A stretch of DNA of 64,000 nucleotides, taken from positions 6,036,501 through 6,100,500 of the forward strand of contig NZ_CP086106.1 in the NCBI RefSeq assembly GCF_016765655.2, written 5' to 3'. Shown here in pieces: positions 33,693 through 43,700 of the stretch. How positions within the stretch are numbered: the stretch's first letter is position 1; every line of letters starts with the position of its first letter. The DNA comes from Skermanella mucosa. Its GTDB lineage: Bacteria; Pseudomonadota; Alphaproteobacteria; Azospirillales; Azospirillaceae. Under the pieces are notes generated by a model, which did no database searches, was not told the DNA's origin, and saw nothing but the letters and a program-made list of their open reading frames with translations. A program made the position numbers and the translations under genes.

Positions 33693-35372
33693 ATGGACTC
33701 CGCCGGACTTCTCCAGATCGCCCTTTATCTCGTCATCCTCACCGCCGCGACGCCCATCCTGGGCGGCTACATGGCCCGCGTGTTCGGCGACGGCCCCGCC
33801 CCGTTCGACCGGGCGCTGGGTCCCGTCGAGCGGGGCTTGTACTGCCTGTGCGGCGTCGATCCCCGGGCGGAGCAGCACTGGACCGGCTATGCCGCGTCGC
33901 TGCTGGCGTTCAACCTGCTGGGGCTGCTGCTGCTCTACGCGCTGCTGCGCCTCCAGGACTGGCTGCCGCTGAACCCGCAGGGCATGGCCGGCATGGACCC
34001 GGACCTCGCCTTCAACACGGCGGTCAGCTTCACCACCAACACCAACTGGCAGGCCTATGGCGGCGAGGCGGCGCTCGGCTATCTCGCCCAAATGGCGGGG
34101 CTGACCGTGCAGAACTTCGTCTCCGCCGCGACCGGCATCGCCGTGCTGATGGCGCTGATCCGGGGATTTGCCCGGCGCGGCAGCCGGACGGTCGGCAATT
34201 TCTGGGCGGATCTGGTGCGCGGGACTCTGTACCTGCTGCTGCCCCTTTCCTTTGCCACGGCGCTGTTCCTGGTCTGGCAGGGCGTGCCGCAGAACCTGGA
34301 CGCCTATGTCTCCGCCGAGACCCTGGAAGGCGGCCGCCAGCTGATCGCCCAGGGGCCGGCGGCGTCCCAGGTCGCGATCAAGCAGATCGGCTCCAACGGC
34401 GGCGGCTTCTTCGGCGTCAACTCGGCGCACCCTTACGAGAACCCGACGCCCGGCTCCAACCTCGTGCAGATGCTGTTCCTGCTGCTGGTCGCGGCCGGGC
34501 TGACCGACACCTTCGGCCGGATGGTCGGCGACCGCCGCCAGGGCCGGGCGATCTTCGCCGCCATGGCGATCATGCTGGTGGCCGGCATCGCCGTCGCCGC
34601 ATGGTCCGAAGCGGGCAACATGGAAGGCAAGGAGGTCCGCTTCGGCATCGCCAACTCCGCCCTGTGGGCGGTCGCCACCACCGCCGCGTCCAACGGCTCG
34701 GTCAACGCCATGCATGACAGCTTCATGCCGCTGGGCGGCATGGTGCCGATGGTCAACATGATGCTGGGCGAGGTGGTGTTCGGCGGCGTCGGCGCCGGCC
34801 TGTACGGCATGATGATCTTCGTGCTGCTGGCGGTCTTCATCGCCGGGCTGATGGTCGGCCGCACGCCGGAATATCTCGGCAAGAAGATCGAGGCGCGGGA
34901 GATCAAGCTGGCCATGATCGGGGCGCTGGCCGTGCCGTTCGGGGTGCTGGGACTGTCGGCCCTGTCGCTGGTCGTGCCCGGTGCCGCCGCCTCGATCCAG
35001 GAGCCGGGGCCGCACGGCCTGTCGGAACTGCTCTACGCCTATGCGTCGGGCACCGGCAACAACGGCTCGGCCTTCGGCGGCTTCGGCGCCGACACCCTCT
35101 TCCACAACACGGCGATCGGGTTCGCCATGCTGTTCGGCCGCTTCCTGGTGATCCTGCCGGTGCTGGCGATCGCCGGGAGCCTGGCCGCCAAGAAGACGCT
35201 GCCGGCATCGGCCGGCACCTTCCCGACCCACGGGCCGCTGTTCGTCGGGCTGCTGGTCGGCACCGTCCTGATCATCGGCGGCCTGACCTTCTTCCCGGCG
35301 CTGTCGCTGGGGCCGGTCGCCGAACATCTGGCGCTCCCCCCGGGCGCCCCCTTCGCGGACATGAACCGATGA
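33693..35372 (+). CDS. kdpA: K+-transporting ATPase subunit KdpA
   Basis: A 559-residue potassium-translocating subunit, of normal family length, with about ten transmembrane helices. Selectivity-filter regions are visible: [16 protein letters not shown] near residue 110, [22 protein letters not shown] near residue 230, [14 protein letters not shown] near 330 and [14 protein letters not shown] near 450, one in each M1PM2 repeat. It is part of the high-affinity K+ uptake complex of the inner membrane and is expressed under potassium limitation. The stop overlaps kdpB as ATGA. Confidence 0.96.
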   Translation: MDSAGLLQIALYLVILTAATPILGGYMARVFGDGPAPFDRALGPVERGLYCLCGVDPRAEQHWTGYAASLLAFNLLGLLLLYALLRLQDWLPLNPQGMAGMDPDLAFNTAVSFTTNTNWQAYGGEAALGYLAQMAGLTVQNFVSAATGIAVLMALIRGFARRGSRTVGNFWADLVRGTLYLLLPLSFATALFLVWQGVPQNLDAYVSAETLEGGRQLIAQGPAASQVAIKQIGSNGGGFFGVNSAHPYENPTPGSNLVQMLFLLLVAAGLTDTFGRMVGDRRQGRAIFAAMAIMLVAGIAVAAWSEAGNMEGKEVRFGIANSALWAVATTAASNGSVNAMHDSFMPLGGMVPMVNMMLGEVVFGGVGAGLYGMMIFVLLAVFIAGLMVGRTPEYLGKKIEAREIKLAMIGALAVPFGVLGLSALSLVVPGAAASIQEPGPHGLSELLYAYASGTGNNGSAFGGFGADTLFHNTAIGFAMLFGRFLVILPVLAIAGSLAAKKTLPASAGTFPTHGPLFVGLLVGTVLIIGGLTFFPALSLGPVAEHLALPPGAPFADMNR

Positions 35373-37444
35373 GCCACCGCACTTCCGAGATTTCCCTGTT
35401 CGACGCCGGCATCGCGGCGCAGGCGGCCGGTGCTGCCGTGCGCAAGCTCGACCCGCGCGAACTGGCCCGCAACCCCGTCCTGTTCGTGACCGCCGTGGTG
35501 GCGGTGCTGACCACCGTCCTGTTCGTCCGCGACCTCGTCATCGGCGGCGGGGGCGGCGGCGAGGGCGCCGCCGGCCTCGCCGTGGCCGGCCAGATCACGG
35601 CTTGGCTGTGGGTCACCGTGCTGTTCGCCAACTTCGCCGAGGCCGTCGCCGAGGGCCGGGGCAAGGCCCAGGCGGCCAGCCTGCGCCGCACCAAGACGGA
35701 GACCACCGCCCGCAGGCTGGCCGACCCGGCCGCGGCGGAGTGGCAGTCGGTCCCCGCCGCCAGCCTGCGGGCCGGCGACTTCGTGGTGGTGGAGGCGGGC
35801 GAGGTGATCCCCGGCGACGGCGACGTGGTCGCCGGCATCGCGACGGTGGACGAATCCGCCATCACCGGCGAGTCCGCCGCCGTCATCCGCGAGAGCGGCG
35901 GCGACCGCTCGGCGGTGACCGGCGGCACCCGCGTGGTGTCGGACCGGATCGTGGTCCGGATCACCGTAAATCCGGGCGAGAGCTTCCTGGACCGCATGAT
36001 CACGCTGGTCGAGGGCGCCAAGCGCCAGAAGACCCCCAACGAGATCGCGCTGAACATCCTGCTGGCCGGCATGACCATCATCTTCCTGGTGGTCGTGGTG
36101 ACGCTGGAAGCCTTCGCCCGCTACTCCGGAATCACCCTGCCCGTGGTGTTCCTGGTGGCCCTGCTGGTCACGCTGATCCCGACCACCATCGGCGGACTGC
36201 TGTCGGCGATCGGCATCGCCGGCATGGACCGGCTGGTGCGCTTCAACGTCATCGCCAAATCCGGCCGCGCGGTCGAGGCGGCGGGCGACATCGACACGCT
36301 GCTGCTGGACAAGACCGGGACCATCACCCTGGGCGCCCGGCAGGCGGCGGAGTTCGCCCCCGTCTCCGGCGTGGACGAGCGCGACCTGGCGGAGGCCGCC
36401 TTCCTCGCCTCGCTGGCCGACGACACGCCCGAGGGCAAGTCGATCGTGGCGCTGGCCGGGCGCAGGTTCGGCTTCCAGCGGGTGGAGACGGCGGACTTCG
36501 CCTTCGTCCCCTTCACCGCGCAGACCCGGATGAGCGGCGTGGACATGCCGTCCGGGTTCGGCGCCGAACCGGTCCGCATCCGTAAGGGCGCCGCCGACGC
36601 AGTCGCCCGCCATGTCGGGGAGGGCGGCGTGCCGCGCGACCTGCGCCAGGCGGTCGAGCGGATCGCCAAGGCCGGCGGCACGCCGCTGGTGGTGGCGAAG
36701 GGCGGCCGGGTGCTGGGCGCCATCCACCTGAAGGACATCGTCAAGCCGGCGATCCGGGAGCGTTTCGCGACGCTGCGCCGGATGGGCATCCGGACCGTCA
36801 TGATCACCGGCGACAACCCGCTGACCGCCGCCGCGATCGCCGCCGAGGCCGGGGTGGACGATTTCCTGGCGGAGGCCACGCCCGAGCGCAAGCTGGAGCT
36901 GATCCGGCAGGAGCAGGCCGAGGGCAAGCTGGTCGCCATGTGCGGCGACGGTTCCAACGACGCGCCGGCGCTGGCCCAGGCCGACGTGGGCGTCGCCATG
37001 AACACAGGCACCCAGGCGGCCCGCGAGGCCGGCAACATGGTGGACCTGGAGAGCGACCCGACCAAGCTGATCGAGATCGTGATGATCGGCAAGCAGCTGC
37101 TGATGAGCCGCGGCGCGCTGACCACCTTCTCCATCGCCAACGACGTGGCGAAATACTTCGCCATCGTCCCGGCGCTGTTCGTGGCGGCCTATCCCCAGCT
37201 GGAGGCGCTGAACGTGATGGGCCTGGGCAACGCCTCCAGCGCGATCCTGTCGGCGATCATCTTCAACGCGCTGGTCATCGTCGCGCTGATCCCGCTGGCC
37301 CTGAAGGGCGTCCGCTACCAGCCGGCGGGAGCCGCCAGCCTGCTGCGGCGGAACCTGCTGGTCTATGGCCTGGGCGGCCTCGTCGTGCCGTTCATCGGCA
37401 TCAAGCTGATCGACCTGGGCGTCAACGCCCTGGGCCTGGTCTAG
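35369..37444 (+). CDS. kdpB: K+-transporting P-type ATPase subunit KdpB
   Basis: A 691-residue P-type ATPase that drives KdpA. Visible motifs: the actuator-domain loop [15 protein letters not shown], the phosphorylation site [12 protein letters not shown] (catalytic Asp near residue 314), nucleotide-binding [11 protein letters not shown] region, and the hinge [21 protein letters not shown]. The protein has seven membrane helices, in the usual order. It starts four bases inside the kdpA end, and is followed by kdpC after 11 bases with a GGAAAGAGAG site. Confidence 0.97.
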   Translation: MSHRTSEISLFDAGIAAQAAGAAVRKLDPRELARNPVLFVTAVVAVLTTVLFVRDLVIGGGGGGEGAAGLAVAGQITAWLWVTVLFANFAEAVAEGRGKAQAASLRRTKTETTARRLADPAAAEWQSVPAASLRAGDFVVVEAGEVIPGDGDVVAGIATVDESAITGESAAVIRESGGDRSAVTGGTRVVSDRIVVRITVNPGESFLDRMITLVEGAKRQKTPNEIALNILLAGMTIIFLVVVVTLEAFARYSGITLPVVFLVALLVTLIPTTIGGLLSAIGIAGMDRLVRFNVIAKSGRAVEAAGDIDTLLLDKTGTITLGARQAAEFAPVSGVDERDLAEAAFLASLADDTPEGKSIVALAGRRFGFQRVETADFAFVPFTAQTRMSGVDMPSGFGAEPVRIRKGAADAVARHVGEGGVPRDLRQAVERIAKAGGTPLVVAKGGRVLGAIHLKDIVKPAIRERFATLRRMGIRTVMITGDNPLTAAAIAAEAGVDDFLAEATPERKLELIRQEQAEGKLVAMCGDGSNDAPALAQADVGVAMNTGTQAAREAGNMVDLESDPTKLIEIVMIGKQLLMSRGALTTFSIANDVAKYFAIVPALFVAAYPQLEALNVMGLGNASSAILSAIIFNALVIVALIPLALKGVRYQPAGAASLLRRNLLVYGLGGLVVPFIGIKLIDLGVNALGLV

Positions 37445-37455
37445 GGAAAGAGAGA

Positions 37456-38022
37456 ATGTTCAAGGAACTCAAGCCGGCGCTGAAGATGCTGGCCGTGCTG
37501 ACCCTCATCACCGGCGTGCTCTACCCGGTGGCCGTCACCGGGGTCGCCGGCGTGCTGTTTCCGGTCCAGGCGCACGGCAGCCTGGTGCAGCGCGACGGCA
37601 AGATCATCGGCTCCGCGCTGATCGCCCAGCCCTTCGCCCGGCCGGAGCATTTCCAGCCCCGGCCCTCGGCGGTCGGGTACGAGGCCGCGGCCTCCGGCGC
37701 CTCCAACCTGGGGCCGTCCAGCGGGAAGCTGGCCGAAGAGGTCCGGGTCCGGACCGCCGCGCTGATCGCCGCCAACCCGGATGCCACCGCGCGCGGGCCG
37801 GTTCCGGTCGAACTGGTGGCGGCGTCGGCCAGCGGGCTCGACCCGCATCTTTCGCCGGAAGCAGCACTGTGGCAGGTACCGCGCATCGCGAAGGCGCGCG
37901 GAGTCCCCGAGGCCGACCTGCGGGCGCTGGTCGCCCGCCTGACGGAGGGCAGGACACTGGGCGTTTTCGGCGAGCCGCGCGTTAACGTGCTGATGCTCAA
38001 CCTCGCTCTCGACGGGACCTGA
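37456..38022 (+). CDS. kdpC: K+-transporting ATPase subunit KdpC
   Basis: A 188-residue KdpC. One N-terminal membrane helix (MLAVLTLITGVLYPVAVTGV) anchors a periplasmic domain with the family signatures GSALIAQPFARPEHFQPRPSA and ASGLDPHLSPEAALWQVPRIA. KdpC stabilises KdpA-KdpB. Its stop and the kdpD start overlap as TGATG, so the sensor is coupled to the transporter genes. Confidence 0.95.
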   Translation: MFKELKPALKMLAVLTLITGVLYPVAVTGVAGVLFPVQAHGSLVQRDGKIIGSALIAQPFARPEHFQPRPSAVGYEAAASGASNLGPSSGKLAEEVRVRTAALIAANPDATARGPVPVELVAASASGLDPHLSPEAALWQVPRIAKARGVPEADLRALVARLTEGRTLGVFGEPRVNVLMLNLALDGT

Positions 38023-40697
38023 TGGCCGAAACCGACCGACCCTCGCCCGAAGCGCTGCTCGCGGAAGCCAACCGCGAGCGGCGTGGCCGCCTCAAGGTCT
38101 TCCTGGGCGCGGCACCCGGCGTGGGCAAGACCTACGCCATGCTGGAAGCGGCGCGCGACCAGCGGCTCGACGGGGTGGACGTGGTCGCCGGGATCGTCGA
38201 GACCCATGGAAGGCGCGACACCGAGGCCCTGCTCGCCGGGCTGGAGGCGGTGCCGCCCCGGCCGGTCGAATACCGCGACCTGACATTCCGCGAGATGGAC
38301 CTGGACGCCATCCTGAAGCGCCGGCCGAGGCTGGTGCTAGTGGACGAGCTGGCGCACACCAACATCCCCGGCAGCCGGCACCTGAAGCGCTACCAGGACG
38401 TCGAGGAGATCCTGGCCGCCGGGATCGACGTCTATTCGACCCTCAACATCCAGCACCTGGAAAGCCTGAACGACGTCGTCGAGCGCATCGCCGGCATCCG
38501 GGTGCGCGAGACGGTGCCCGACGGCGTGCTCCAGACCGCCGACGAGATCGAGCTGATCGACCTGCCGCCCCAGACGCTGATCAAGCGGCTGGCGGAGGGC
38601 AAGGTCTATGTCCCCGACCAGGCGCGCCGCGCGGTCGACCATTTCTTCTCCGCCGGCACCCTGACCGCGCTGCGCGAGATGGCGCTGCGCGCCGCCGCCG
38701 AGCGGGTCGACGCGCAGATGGTCAACTATATGCGCGCCCACGCGATCCCGGGGCCGTGGCCGACCCGCGAGCGCATCCTGGCCTGCATCGGCGACGGCAG
38801 GGCGGTGATGCGGCTGGTCCGCACCGCCAAGCGGACGGCGGACCGCCGGCAGGCGCCGTGGATGGCGGTCCATGTGGAGACCTGGCGCCATGCCGGGTTG
38901 CCGGAGGAGGCCAAGAACCGCATCTCCGATGCCCTGCGGCTGGCCGGGCAGCTGGGCGCCGAGACCAGGGTGGTCCAGGGCGAGTCGGTGGCGGCCGAAC
39001 TGCTGGACTTCGCCCGCGCCCGCAACGTCAGCCAGATCATCGCCGGCAGGCCGCGCCGCGGCAGGCTGCCGTTCCTGCGCCGGCGCAGCGTCACGGCGGA
39101 GCTGCTGTCCCGGGCCGACAGCTTCGACGTGACGGTGGTCGGCGGCGAGGACGAGGGGGAGGCCAAGCCGCCGCCGCCCGCCGCCCGCAGGAAGCGCCTG
39201 GACTGGACCGGCTACGCCGTCGCGGCCGTGGCGACCGCGGCGGCCTCGGCCTGCGGCTACGGCCTCAGCCTGTTCCTGGACCTGCCCAACATCTCGCTGA
39301 TATACCTGATGGCGGTGCTGCTGGTCGCGATCCGCCACGGGCTGGGGCCGTCGATCGCCGTGTCGGTCGCCAGCTTCATGGCGTACAACTTCTTCTTCAC
39401 CGACCCGCTGTTCACCTTCGACATCGCCGATACGCGGAACATCCTGACGGTGGTGTTCTTCCTGGTCACCGCCTTCATCACCAGCAACCTGGCGGCCCGT
39501 GTCCGGGCGCAGGTGGAGGCGACCCGGCTGAGCGCCCGGCGGACCGCCAACCTTTACGACTTCAGCAGTCGGATCGCGGCGGCGGCCGACCAGGACGACG
39601 TGCTGTGGGCGGTGGTCCACCACGTGGCCTCCACGCTGCGCGGCCGCTCGCTGGTGCTGCTGCCGGAGGACGGCCGGCTCGCCGTCCGGGCCGGCTTCCC
39701 GCCGGAAGACAGGTTGGACGACAAGGCGCGGGCGGCGGCCGACTGGGCGTGGGCCAACGCCCAGCCGGCCGGCCGGGGCTCCGCCACGCTGCCGACCTCG
39801 GACTGGCTATTCCTGCCGCTCAAGACCGGGCGCGGGCCGGTAGGCGTGCTGGGCGTCCAGATCGAGGCCGCAGGCCGCCTGCTCTCGCCTGAGGAAAGCC
39901 GCCTGCTCGACACCCTGGCCGACCAGGCCGCCCTGGCGATCGAGCGCACCAACCTGGTCGCCGACATCGAGCACGCGCGGCTGGCGACCGAGACCGAGCG
40001 CCTGCGCTCCGCCCTGCTCTCCTCCCTGTCGCACGACCTGCGCACGCCGCTGGTCTCGATCCTGGGGGCCGCCTCCAGCCTGGTCTCCTACGAGGGGACG
40101 CTGAACCCCGCCGACCGGCAGGAGCTGGCCCAGACCATCCAAGAGGAGGCCGAGCGGCTGAACCGCTTCGTGCAGAACCTGCTGGACATGACGCGGCTGG
40201 GGTCGGGCCAGCTCCGGCCGCGTACCGACTGGGTGGACCTGCACGACATCGTGGCGTCGGCCATCGAGCGGGCGAAGAAGCTTCTGCGCCGCCGCACGGT
40301 CAAGGTCGAGATCGACCCCTTGGTGCCGCTGCTGCGCCTGGACCCGATGCTGATGGAGCAGGTGGTCTTCAACCTGATCGACAATGCCTGCAAATACTCG
40401 CCGCCGGGAACGCCGGTCACCGTCTGGGCGGTCGCGCGCGGGGATCAGGCCATCGTCGAGGTGTGCGATCAGGGGCCGGGGATAGCCCCGGAGGACCGCG
40501 AACGGATCTTCGACATGTTATACCGGGTCGAGGACGGCGACAGCCGGACCGCCGGGACCGGCCTCGGCCTGGCGATCTGCCGCGGCATCGTCGAGGCCCA
40601 CGGCGGCCGCATCTCCGCTCAGCCGGGCCTGAACGGCGCCGGCACCTGCATCGTCATGCGCCTGCCGACGGCGCCGCCGCCGGAGGTGGTCGAATGA
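38022..40697 (+). CDS. kdpD: Sensor histidine kinase KdpD
   Basis: An 891-residue full-length KdpD. Domains in order: N-terminal KdpD domain with Walker A FLGAAPGVGKTYAML (about residues 27-41) and LVDELAHTNIPGSRH; a universal-stress-like domain (residues about 245-375); four closely spaced membrane helices (about 398-500); a GAF domain (about 520-640); HisKA with SSLSHDLRTPLVSILG (phospho-His near residue 672); and HATPase (NLIDNACKYSPPGTPV, GTGLGLAICRGIVEAHGG). It senses potassium limitation and phosphorylates KdpE. The gene is intact to its stop at 40697; the repeat and the group II intron begin just after it. Confidence 0.96.
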   Translation: MAETDRPSPEALLAEANRERRGRLKVFLGAAPGVGKTYAMLEAARDQRLDGVDVVAGIVETHGRRDTEALLAGLEAVPPRPVEYRDLTFREMDLDAILKRRPRLVLVDELAHTNIPGSRHLKRYQDVEEILAAGIDVYSTLNIQHLESLNDVVERIAGIRVRETVPDGVLQTADEIELIDLPPQTLIKRLAEGKVYVPDQARRAVDHFFSAGTLTALREMALRAAAERVDAQMVNYMRAHAIPGPWPTRERILACIGDGRAVMRLVRTAKRTADRRQAPWMAVHVETWRHAGLPEEAKNRISDALRLAGQLGAETRVVQGESVAAELLDFARARNVSQIIAGRPRRGRLPFLRRRSVTAELLSRADSFDVTVVGGEDEGEAKPPPPAARRKRLDWTGYAVAAVATAAASACGYGLSLFLDLPNISLIYLMAVLLVAIRHGLGPSIAVSVASFMAYNFFFTDPLFTFDIADTRNILTVVFFLVTAFITSNLAARVRAQVEATRLSARRTANLYDFSSRIAAAADQDDVLWAVVHHVASTLRGRSLVLLPEDGRLAVRAGFPPEDRLDDKARAAADWAWANAQPAGRGSATLPTSDWLFLPLKTGRGPVGVLGVQIEAAGRLLSPEESRLLDTLADQAALAIERTNLVADIEHARLATETERLRSALLSSLSHDLRTPLVSILGAASSLVSYEGTLNPADRQELAQTIQEEAERLNRFVQNLLDMTRLGSGQLRPRTDWVDLHDIVASAIERAKKLLRRRTVKVEIDPLVPLLRLDPMLMEQVVFNLIDNACKYSPPGTPVTVWAVARGDQAIVEVCDQGPGIAPEDRERIFDMLYRVEDGDSRTAGTGLGLAICRGIVEAHGGRISAQPGLNGAGTCIVMRLPTAPPPEVVE

Positions 40698-40716
40698 GTT
40701 CGATTTTCTATTGTTG

Positions 40717-40734
40717 TCCACAGATGAACCCAGA
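40717..40734. repeat. Left arm of CACAGAT-type inverted repeat, interrupted by the intron
   Basis: TCCACAGATGAACCCAGA lies 19 bases after kdpD and continues on the other side of the intron (from 42635) as TGGACACAGATAAG. The inverted right arm, CGTGCATCTGTGGA, is at 42956-42969, 22 bases before kdpE. The outer TCCACAGATG and CATCTGTGGA are perfect ten-base complements. A whole element of the same family is at 59898-59998. These short dispersed repeats are common in intergenic DNA. Confidence 0.65.
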
Positions 40735-42634
40735 GAGCGCCGGGAGACCGGCAAGGAGTAGCGGGTGAAAGTCCTGTACGGTGAAGGAGTAGCGCCCCAC
40801 ACCGGCCCCGAGTCATGCGGCGGCGGTCGTGAGGCTGTCGGCGAAGCGTTGACAGGGGAGCGCATAGGCCAGCCATTGAGCCGCGTAAGAATCTCGATCC
40901 CGGATGCCGACAGGGTTCTGTGCCTGGAAGGCGATACGGCGGGGTGCGTCATGCGAGCACCCCGGCGGTCCGGCGTGGTCAGAGACCCTGGCATGTGCGG
41001 ACGCTCCTTGCGCGGGAACCGGGAGATCTTCGGCGTGACCAGAGGCCGATGGCCGTCTGGTCCGCACCGGGAAGGCGAGGAGCCGTAGCCGGTGACGCAC
41101 GCGCCGAAGAGGTCAGACCCATCCATAGTACCTGTGAAGTCGGCGAACGCGGACGCGGAGCCGGTGGAGGGAAGGGGTGGGGCCGAGGGGAATGCGTCTC
41201 CGCCGCACACGGGCCGGGCTCAGGACCGGGCACCCGTGCTCTCGGGGCTGGAGCGCATACGTCAAGCGGCACGGGAGCGAAAGGAGGAGCGGTTCACCAC
41301 CCTTCTGACGCACGTGGATACCGACCTGCTGCGCTTTGCCTATCGGGCATTGAAGCGGGACGCGGCTCCGGGTGTGGACGGAATGACGTGGCGGGAGTAC
41401 GCGGAGGGGCTGGAGGAACGGCTGGCGGACCTGAAGGACCGCGTGCATTCCGGCCGCTACCGGGCGCACCCGTCACGCCGGCATTTCATTCCCAAGCCGG
41501 ACGGCCGGATGCGGCCGCTCGGGATCGCGGCACTGGAGGACAAGATCGTCCAGCGGGCGCTGGTGGAGGTGCTGAACGCCATCTACGAGGAAGACTTCCT
41601 CGGCTTCTCCTACGGCTTCCGGCCGGGACGGGGGCAGCACGACGCGCTCGACGCGTTGGCGGTGGCGATCGGCGAGTGCCGGGTGAACTGGATCCTGGAT
41701 GCGGACATCCGGGCGTTCTTCGACAGCATCGACCACATGTGGATCATGCGGTTCCTGGAACACCGGATCGGCGATGCCCGCGTCCTGCGGCTGATCCGCA
41801 AGTGGCTGACGGTAGGCGTGGTGGACGAGACGGGGAAACGGCAGCCGGCGACGGCCGGCAGCCCGCAAGGGGCGGTGGCATCGCCACTGCTGGCCAACGT
41901 CTATCTCCACTATGTCTACGACCTGTGGACCCGGCAGTGGCGCCATCGCCACGCGACCGGGACCATGGTCATGGTGCGCTACGCCGACGACACCGTCGTC
42001 GGGTTCGAGCACCGGTCGGACGCCGAGCGGTTCCTCGCGGACCTGCGGGAGCGCCTGGCGCGGTTCGCCCTGGAACTGAACGCCGACAAGACCCGCCTGA
42101 TCGAGTTCGGCCGGCAGGCAACTGCCGACCGGGCCAAGCGCGGCGCGGGCAAACCGGAGACCTTCGACTTCCTGGGCTTCACCCACATCTGTGGGCGGTC
42201 CCGGCGTGGCGGCTTCCTGCTGCGACGCCAGACCCGGCGCCAGCGCAAGCAGGCCAAGCTCAAGGAAATCAAGGAGGAACTCCGGCGGCGCTGGCACCAG
42301 GGCATCCCGGAGCAAGGCCGGTGGTTGGGACAGGTGATGCGCGGCTTCTACGCCTACTTCGCCGTCCCGACCAACTACCGGGCCCTTGCCAACCTGCGCT
42401 ACCATGTCGGCGTCCTGTGGATGAGGGCGCTGCGTCGGCGCAGCCAGAAGGACAAGACACCGTGGGACAAACTCACGCGCCTTGCCGACTGCTGGCTACC
42501 ACGGCCGCGCATCATCCATCCCTGGCCCGGAAACCGCTTCCGCGTCAAACACCCAAGGTGGGAGCCGGATGCCTTAATCGGGCACGTCCGGTTCTGTGCG
42601 GGGGGCGCCCGGTAACGGGCGTCCCTACCGCGAT
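40735..42634 (+). mobile_element. Group II intron in the kdpD-kdpE gap
   Basis: About 1900 bases. The 5' end GAGCGCCGGGAGACCGG leads into a structured region (AGTAGCGGGTGAAAGTCCTG) typical of bacterial group II introns. The 3' end holds a domain V-like hairpin (AGCCGGATGC ... GTCCGGTTCT, 42562-42596), then a domain VI-like hairpin (GGGCGCCCGGTAACGGGCGTCCC) and ends ...CCGCGAT. Removing 40735-42634 rejoins the flanks as CCCAGA|TGGACACAGAT, which matches the uninterrupted repeat at 59.9 kb, so both borders are well supported. It is oriented with the kdp genes, so it can splice out of a kdp transcript. Confidence 0.85.
41092..42615 (+). CDS. ltrA: Group II intron reverse transcriptase/maturase
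   Basis: A 507-residue intron-encoded protein from GTG 41092. Reverse-transcriptase blocks are visible: RRHFIPKPDGRMRPLGI (RT1-2), IYEEDFLGFSYGFRPGRGQH (RT2a), WILDADIRAFFDSIDH (RT3), GSPQGAVASPLLANVYLHY (RT4), MVRYADDTVVG with the catalytic YADD (RT5), and LELNADKTRLIEFG (RT6). The maturase X domain follows (YAYFAVPTNYRALANLRYHV, then the thumb). There is no HNH endonuclease domain, so mobility would use nicked or single-stranded targets. The last codons run into domains V/VI of the ribozyme. All catalytic residues appear intact. Confidence 0.95.
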   Translation: MTHAPKRSDPSIVPVKSANADAEPVEGRGGAEGNASPPHTGRAQDRAPVLSGLERIRQAARERKEERFTTLLTHVDTDLLRFAYRALKRDAAPGVDGMTWREYAEGLEERLADLKDRVHSGRYRAHPSRRHFIPKPDGRMRPLGIAALEDKIVQRALVEVLNAIYEEDFLGFSYGFRPGRGQHDALDALAVAIGECRVNWILDADIRAFFDSIDHMWIMRFLEHRIGDARVLRLIRKWLTVGVVDETGKRQPATAGSPQGAVASPLLANVYLHYVYDLWTRQWRHRHATGTMVMVRYADDTVVGFEHRSDAERFLADLRERLARFALELNADKTRLIEFGRQATADRAKRGAGKPETFDFLGFTHICGRSRRGGFLLRRQTRRQRKQAKLKEIKEELRRRWHQGIPEQGRWLGQVMRGFYAYFAVPTNYRALANLRYHVGVLWMRALRRRSQKDKTPWDKLTRLADCWLPRPRIIHPWPGNRFRVKHPRWEPDALIGHVRFCAGGAR

Positions 42635-42777
42635 TGGACACAGATAAGAGGACCGCCGAGGGATTCGCTCCTGCCTCAGGCAGGGAGTGCATCTCAAGGA
42701 TATCCGTATTCATTGGCACGGCTGTCCGGCACAGTTGCTGCCTAATGCTCAAAAAGCTGAACCATGGGCAGAAACGC

Positions 42778-42885
42778 CCCCTTTTCGTCATACCCGGACT
42801 TGATCCGGGTATCTCCCCGCACGGCGGCGCTGATGGAGTCTGCAAGCGATGACCGGGTCAAGCCCGGTCATGACGGTGAAGGGAG
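42778..42885. repeat. REP-like palindrome pair between intron and kdpE
   Basis: Two palindromes lie head to head: ATACCCGGA-CTTGA-TCCGGGTAT at 42790-42812 and ATGACCGGG-TCAAG-CCCGGTCAT at 42849-42871. Each is an inverted copy of the other (GTCAT.CCCGG.CTTGA.CCGG), and the outer flanks also pair loosely (CCCCTTTTCGTCAT against ATGACGGTGAAGGGAG). This is the structure of REP doublets/BIMEs common in alphaproteobacterial intergenic DNA. On RNA it would form strong hairpins before kdpE. Confidence 0.7.
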
Positions 42886-42991
42886 GAATGCTATACCAGG
42901 AAAGCCCTCTCTGGTTGAAACAACAATCACTGTACCGGACAGATGTGAATCATTACGTGCATCTGTGGATGACTAGAAACGGGCCGTGCGC

Positions 42992-43684
42992 ATGCTGACG
43001 ATCCTGGTGATCGACGACGAACCGCAGATCCGCAGGTTCCTGCGGATCAGCCTGACCGCGTCGGGCTATCGCGTGGTTGAGGCGGAGACCGGCGCCGCGG
43101 GGATCGAGGTCGCCGCGGCGGAGCGGCCCGACCTGGTGATCCTGGACCTGGGCCTGCCGGACATCGACGGGCAGGAGGTGATCACGGCGATCCGCGAGGG
43201 CGGCCCCGTCCCGATCATCGTGCTGTCGGTGCGGTCCGACGAGACGGACAAGGTCGAGGCGCTGGACCGCGGCGCCGACGACTATATGGTCAAGCCGTTC
43301 GGGATCGGCGAGCTGATGGCCCGCATCCGGGCGGCATCACGCCCGCGCGGCGGCGCCGAGGCCGATCCGGACAGGCTGGTGGTCGGCGGGCTGACGATCG
43401 ACCTGGCCCGGCGCCTCGCCGTCCGCGACGGAACCGAACAGCGCCTGTCGCCCAAGGAGCACGCGCTGCTCAGCCTGCTGGTCCGCAACCGCGACAAGAT
43501 CCTCACCCACGGCCAGATCCTGAAGGAGGTCTGGGGACCCGCCCATGCCCACGACACCGTCTATCTCCGCGTCTATGTCAACCAGCTCCGCCAGAAGCTG
43601 GAAGCCGACCCCGGCCGGCCGGCGCTGATCATCACCGAGCCGGGCGTCGGCTACCGGCTCAGGACGGGCAGTCCCACGGGTTGA
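42992..43684 (+). CDS. kdpE: Response regulator KdpE
   Basis: A 230-residue OmpR-family regulator. The receiver domain has the acidic pair DDE (near residues 8-10), the phospho-acceptor Asp in LVILDLGLPDIDG (near residue 52), and VKPFGIGEL with the conserved Lys. The C-terminal winged helix includes LSPKEHALLSLLVRNRDKILTH and YLRVYVNQLRQKLEADP. Start ATG 42992 is preferred; a GTG at 42986 would add two residues. Upstream distance from kdpD is about 2.3 kb because of the inserted intron and repeats, instead of the usual overlap, so its translation is uncoupled from kdpD. It ends 16 bases from a converging gene. Confidence 0.93.
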   Translation: MLTILVIDDEPQIRRFLRISLTASGYRVVEAETGAAGIEVAAAERPDLVILDLGLPDIDGQEVITAIREGGPVPIIVLSVRSDETDKVEALDRGADDYMVKPFGIGELMARIRAASRPRGGAEADPDRLVVGGLTIDLARRLAVRDGTEQRLSPKEHALLSLLVRNRDKILTHGQILKEVWGPAHAHDTVYLRVYVNQLRQKLEADPGRPALIITEPGVGYRLRTGSPTG

Positions 43685-43700
43685 CCGACAAGCACTGGCC

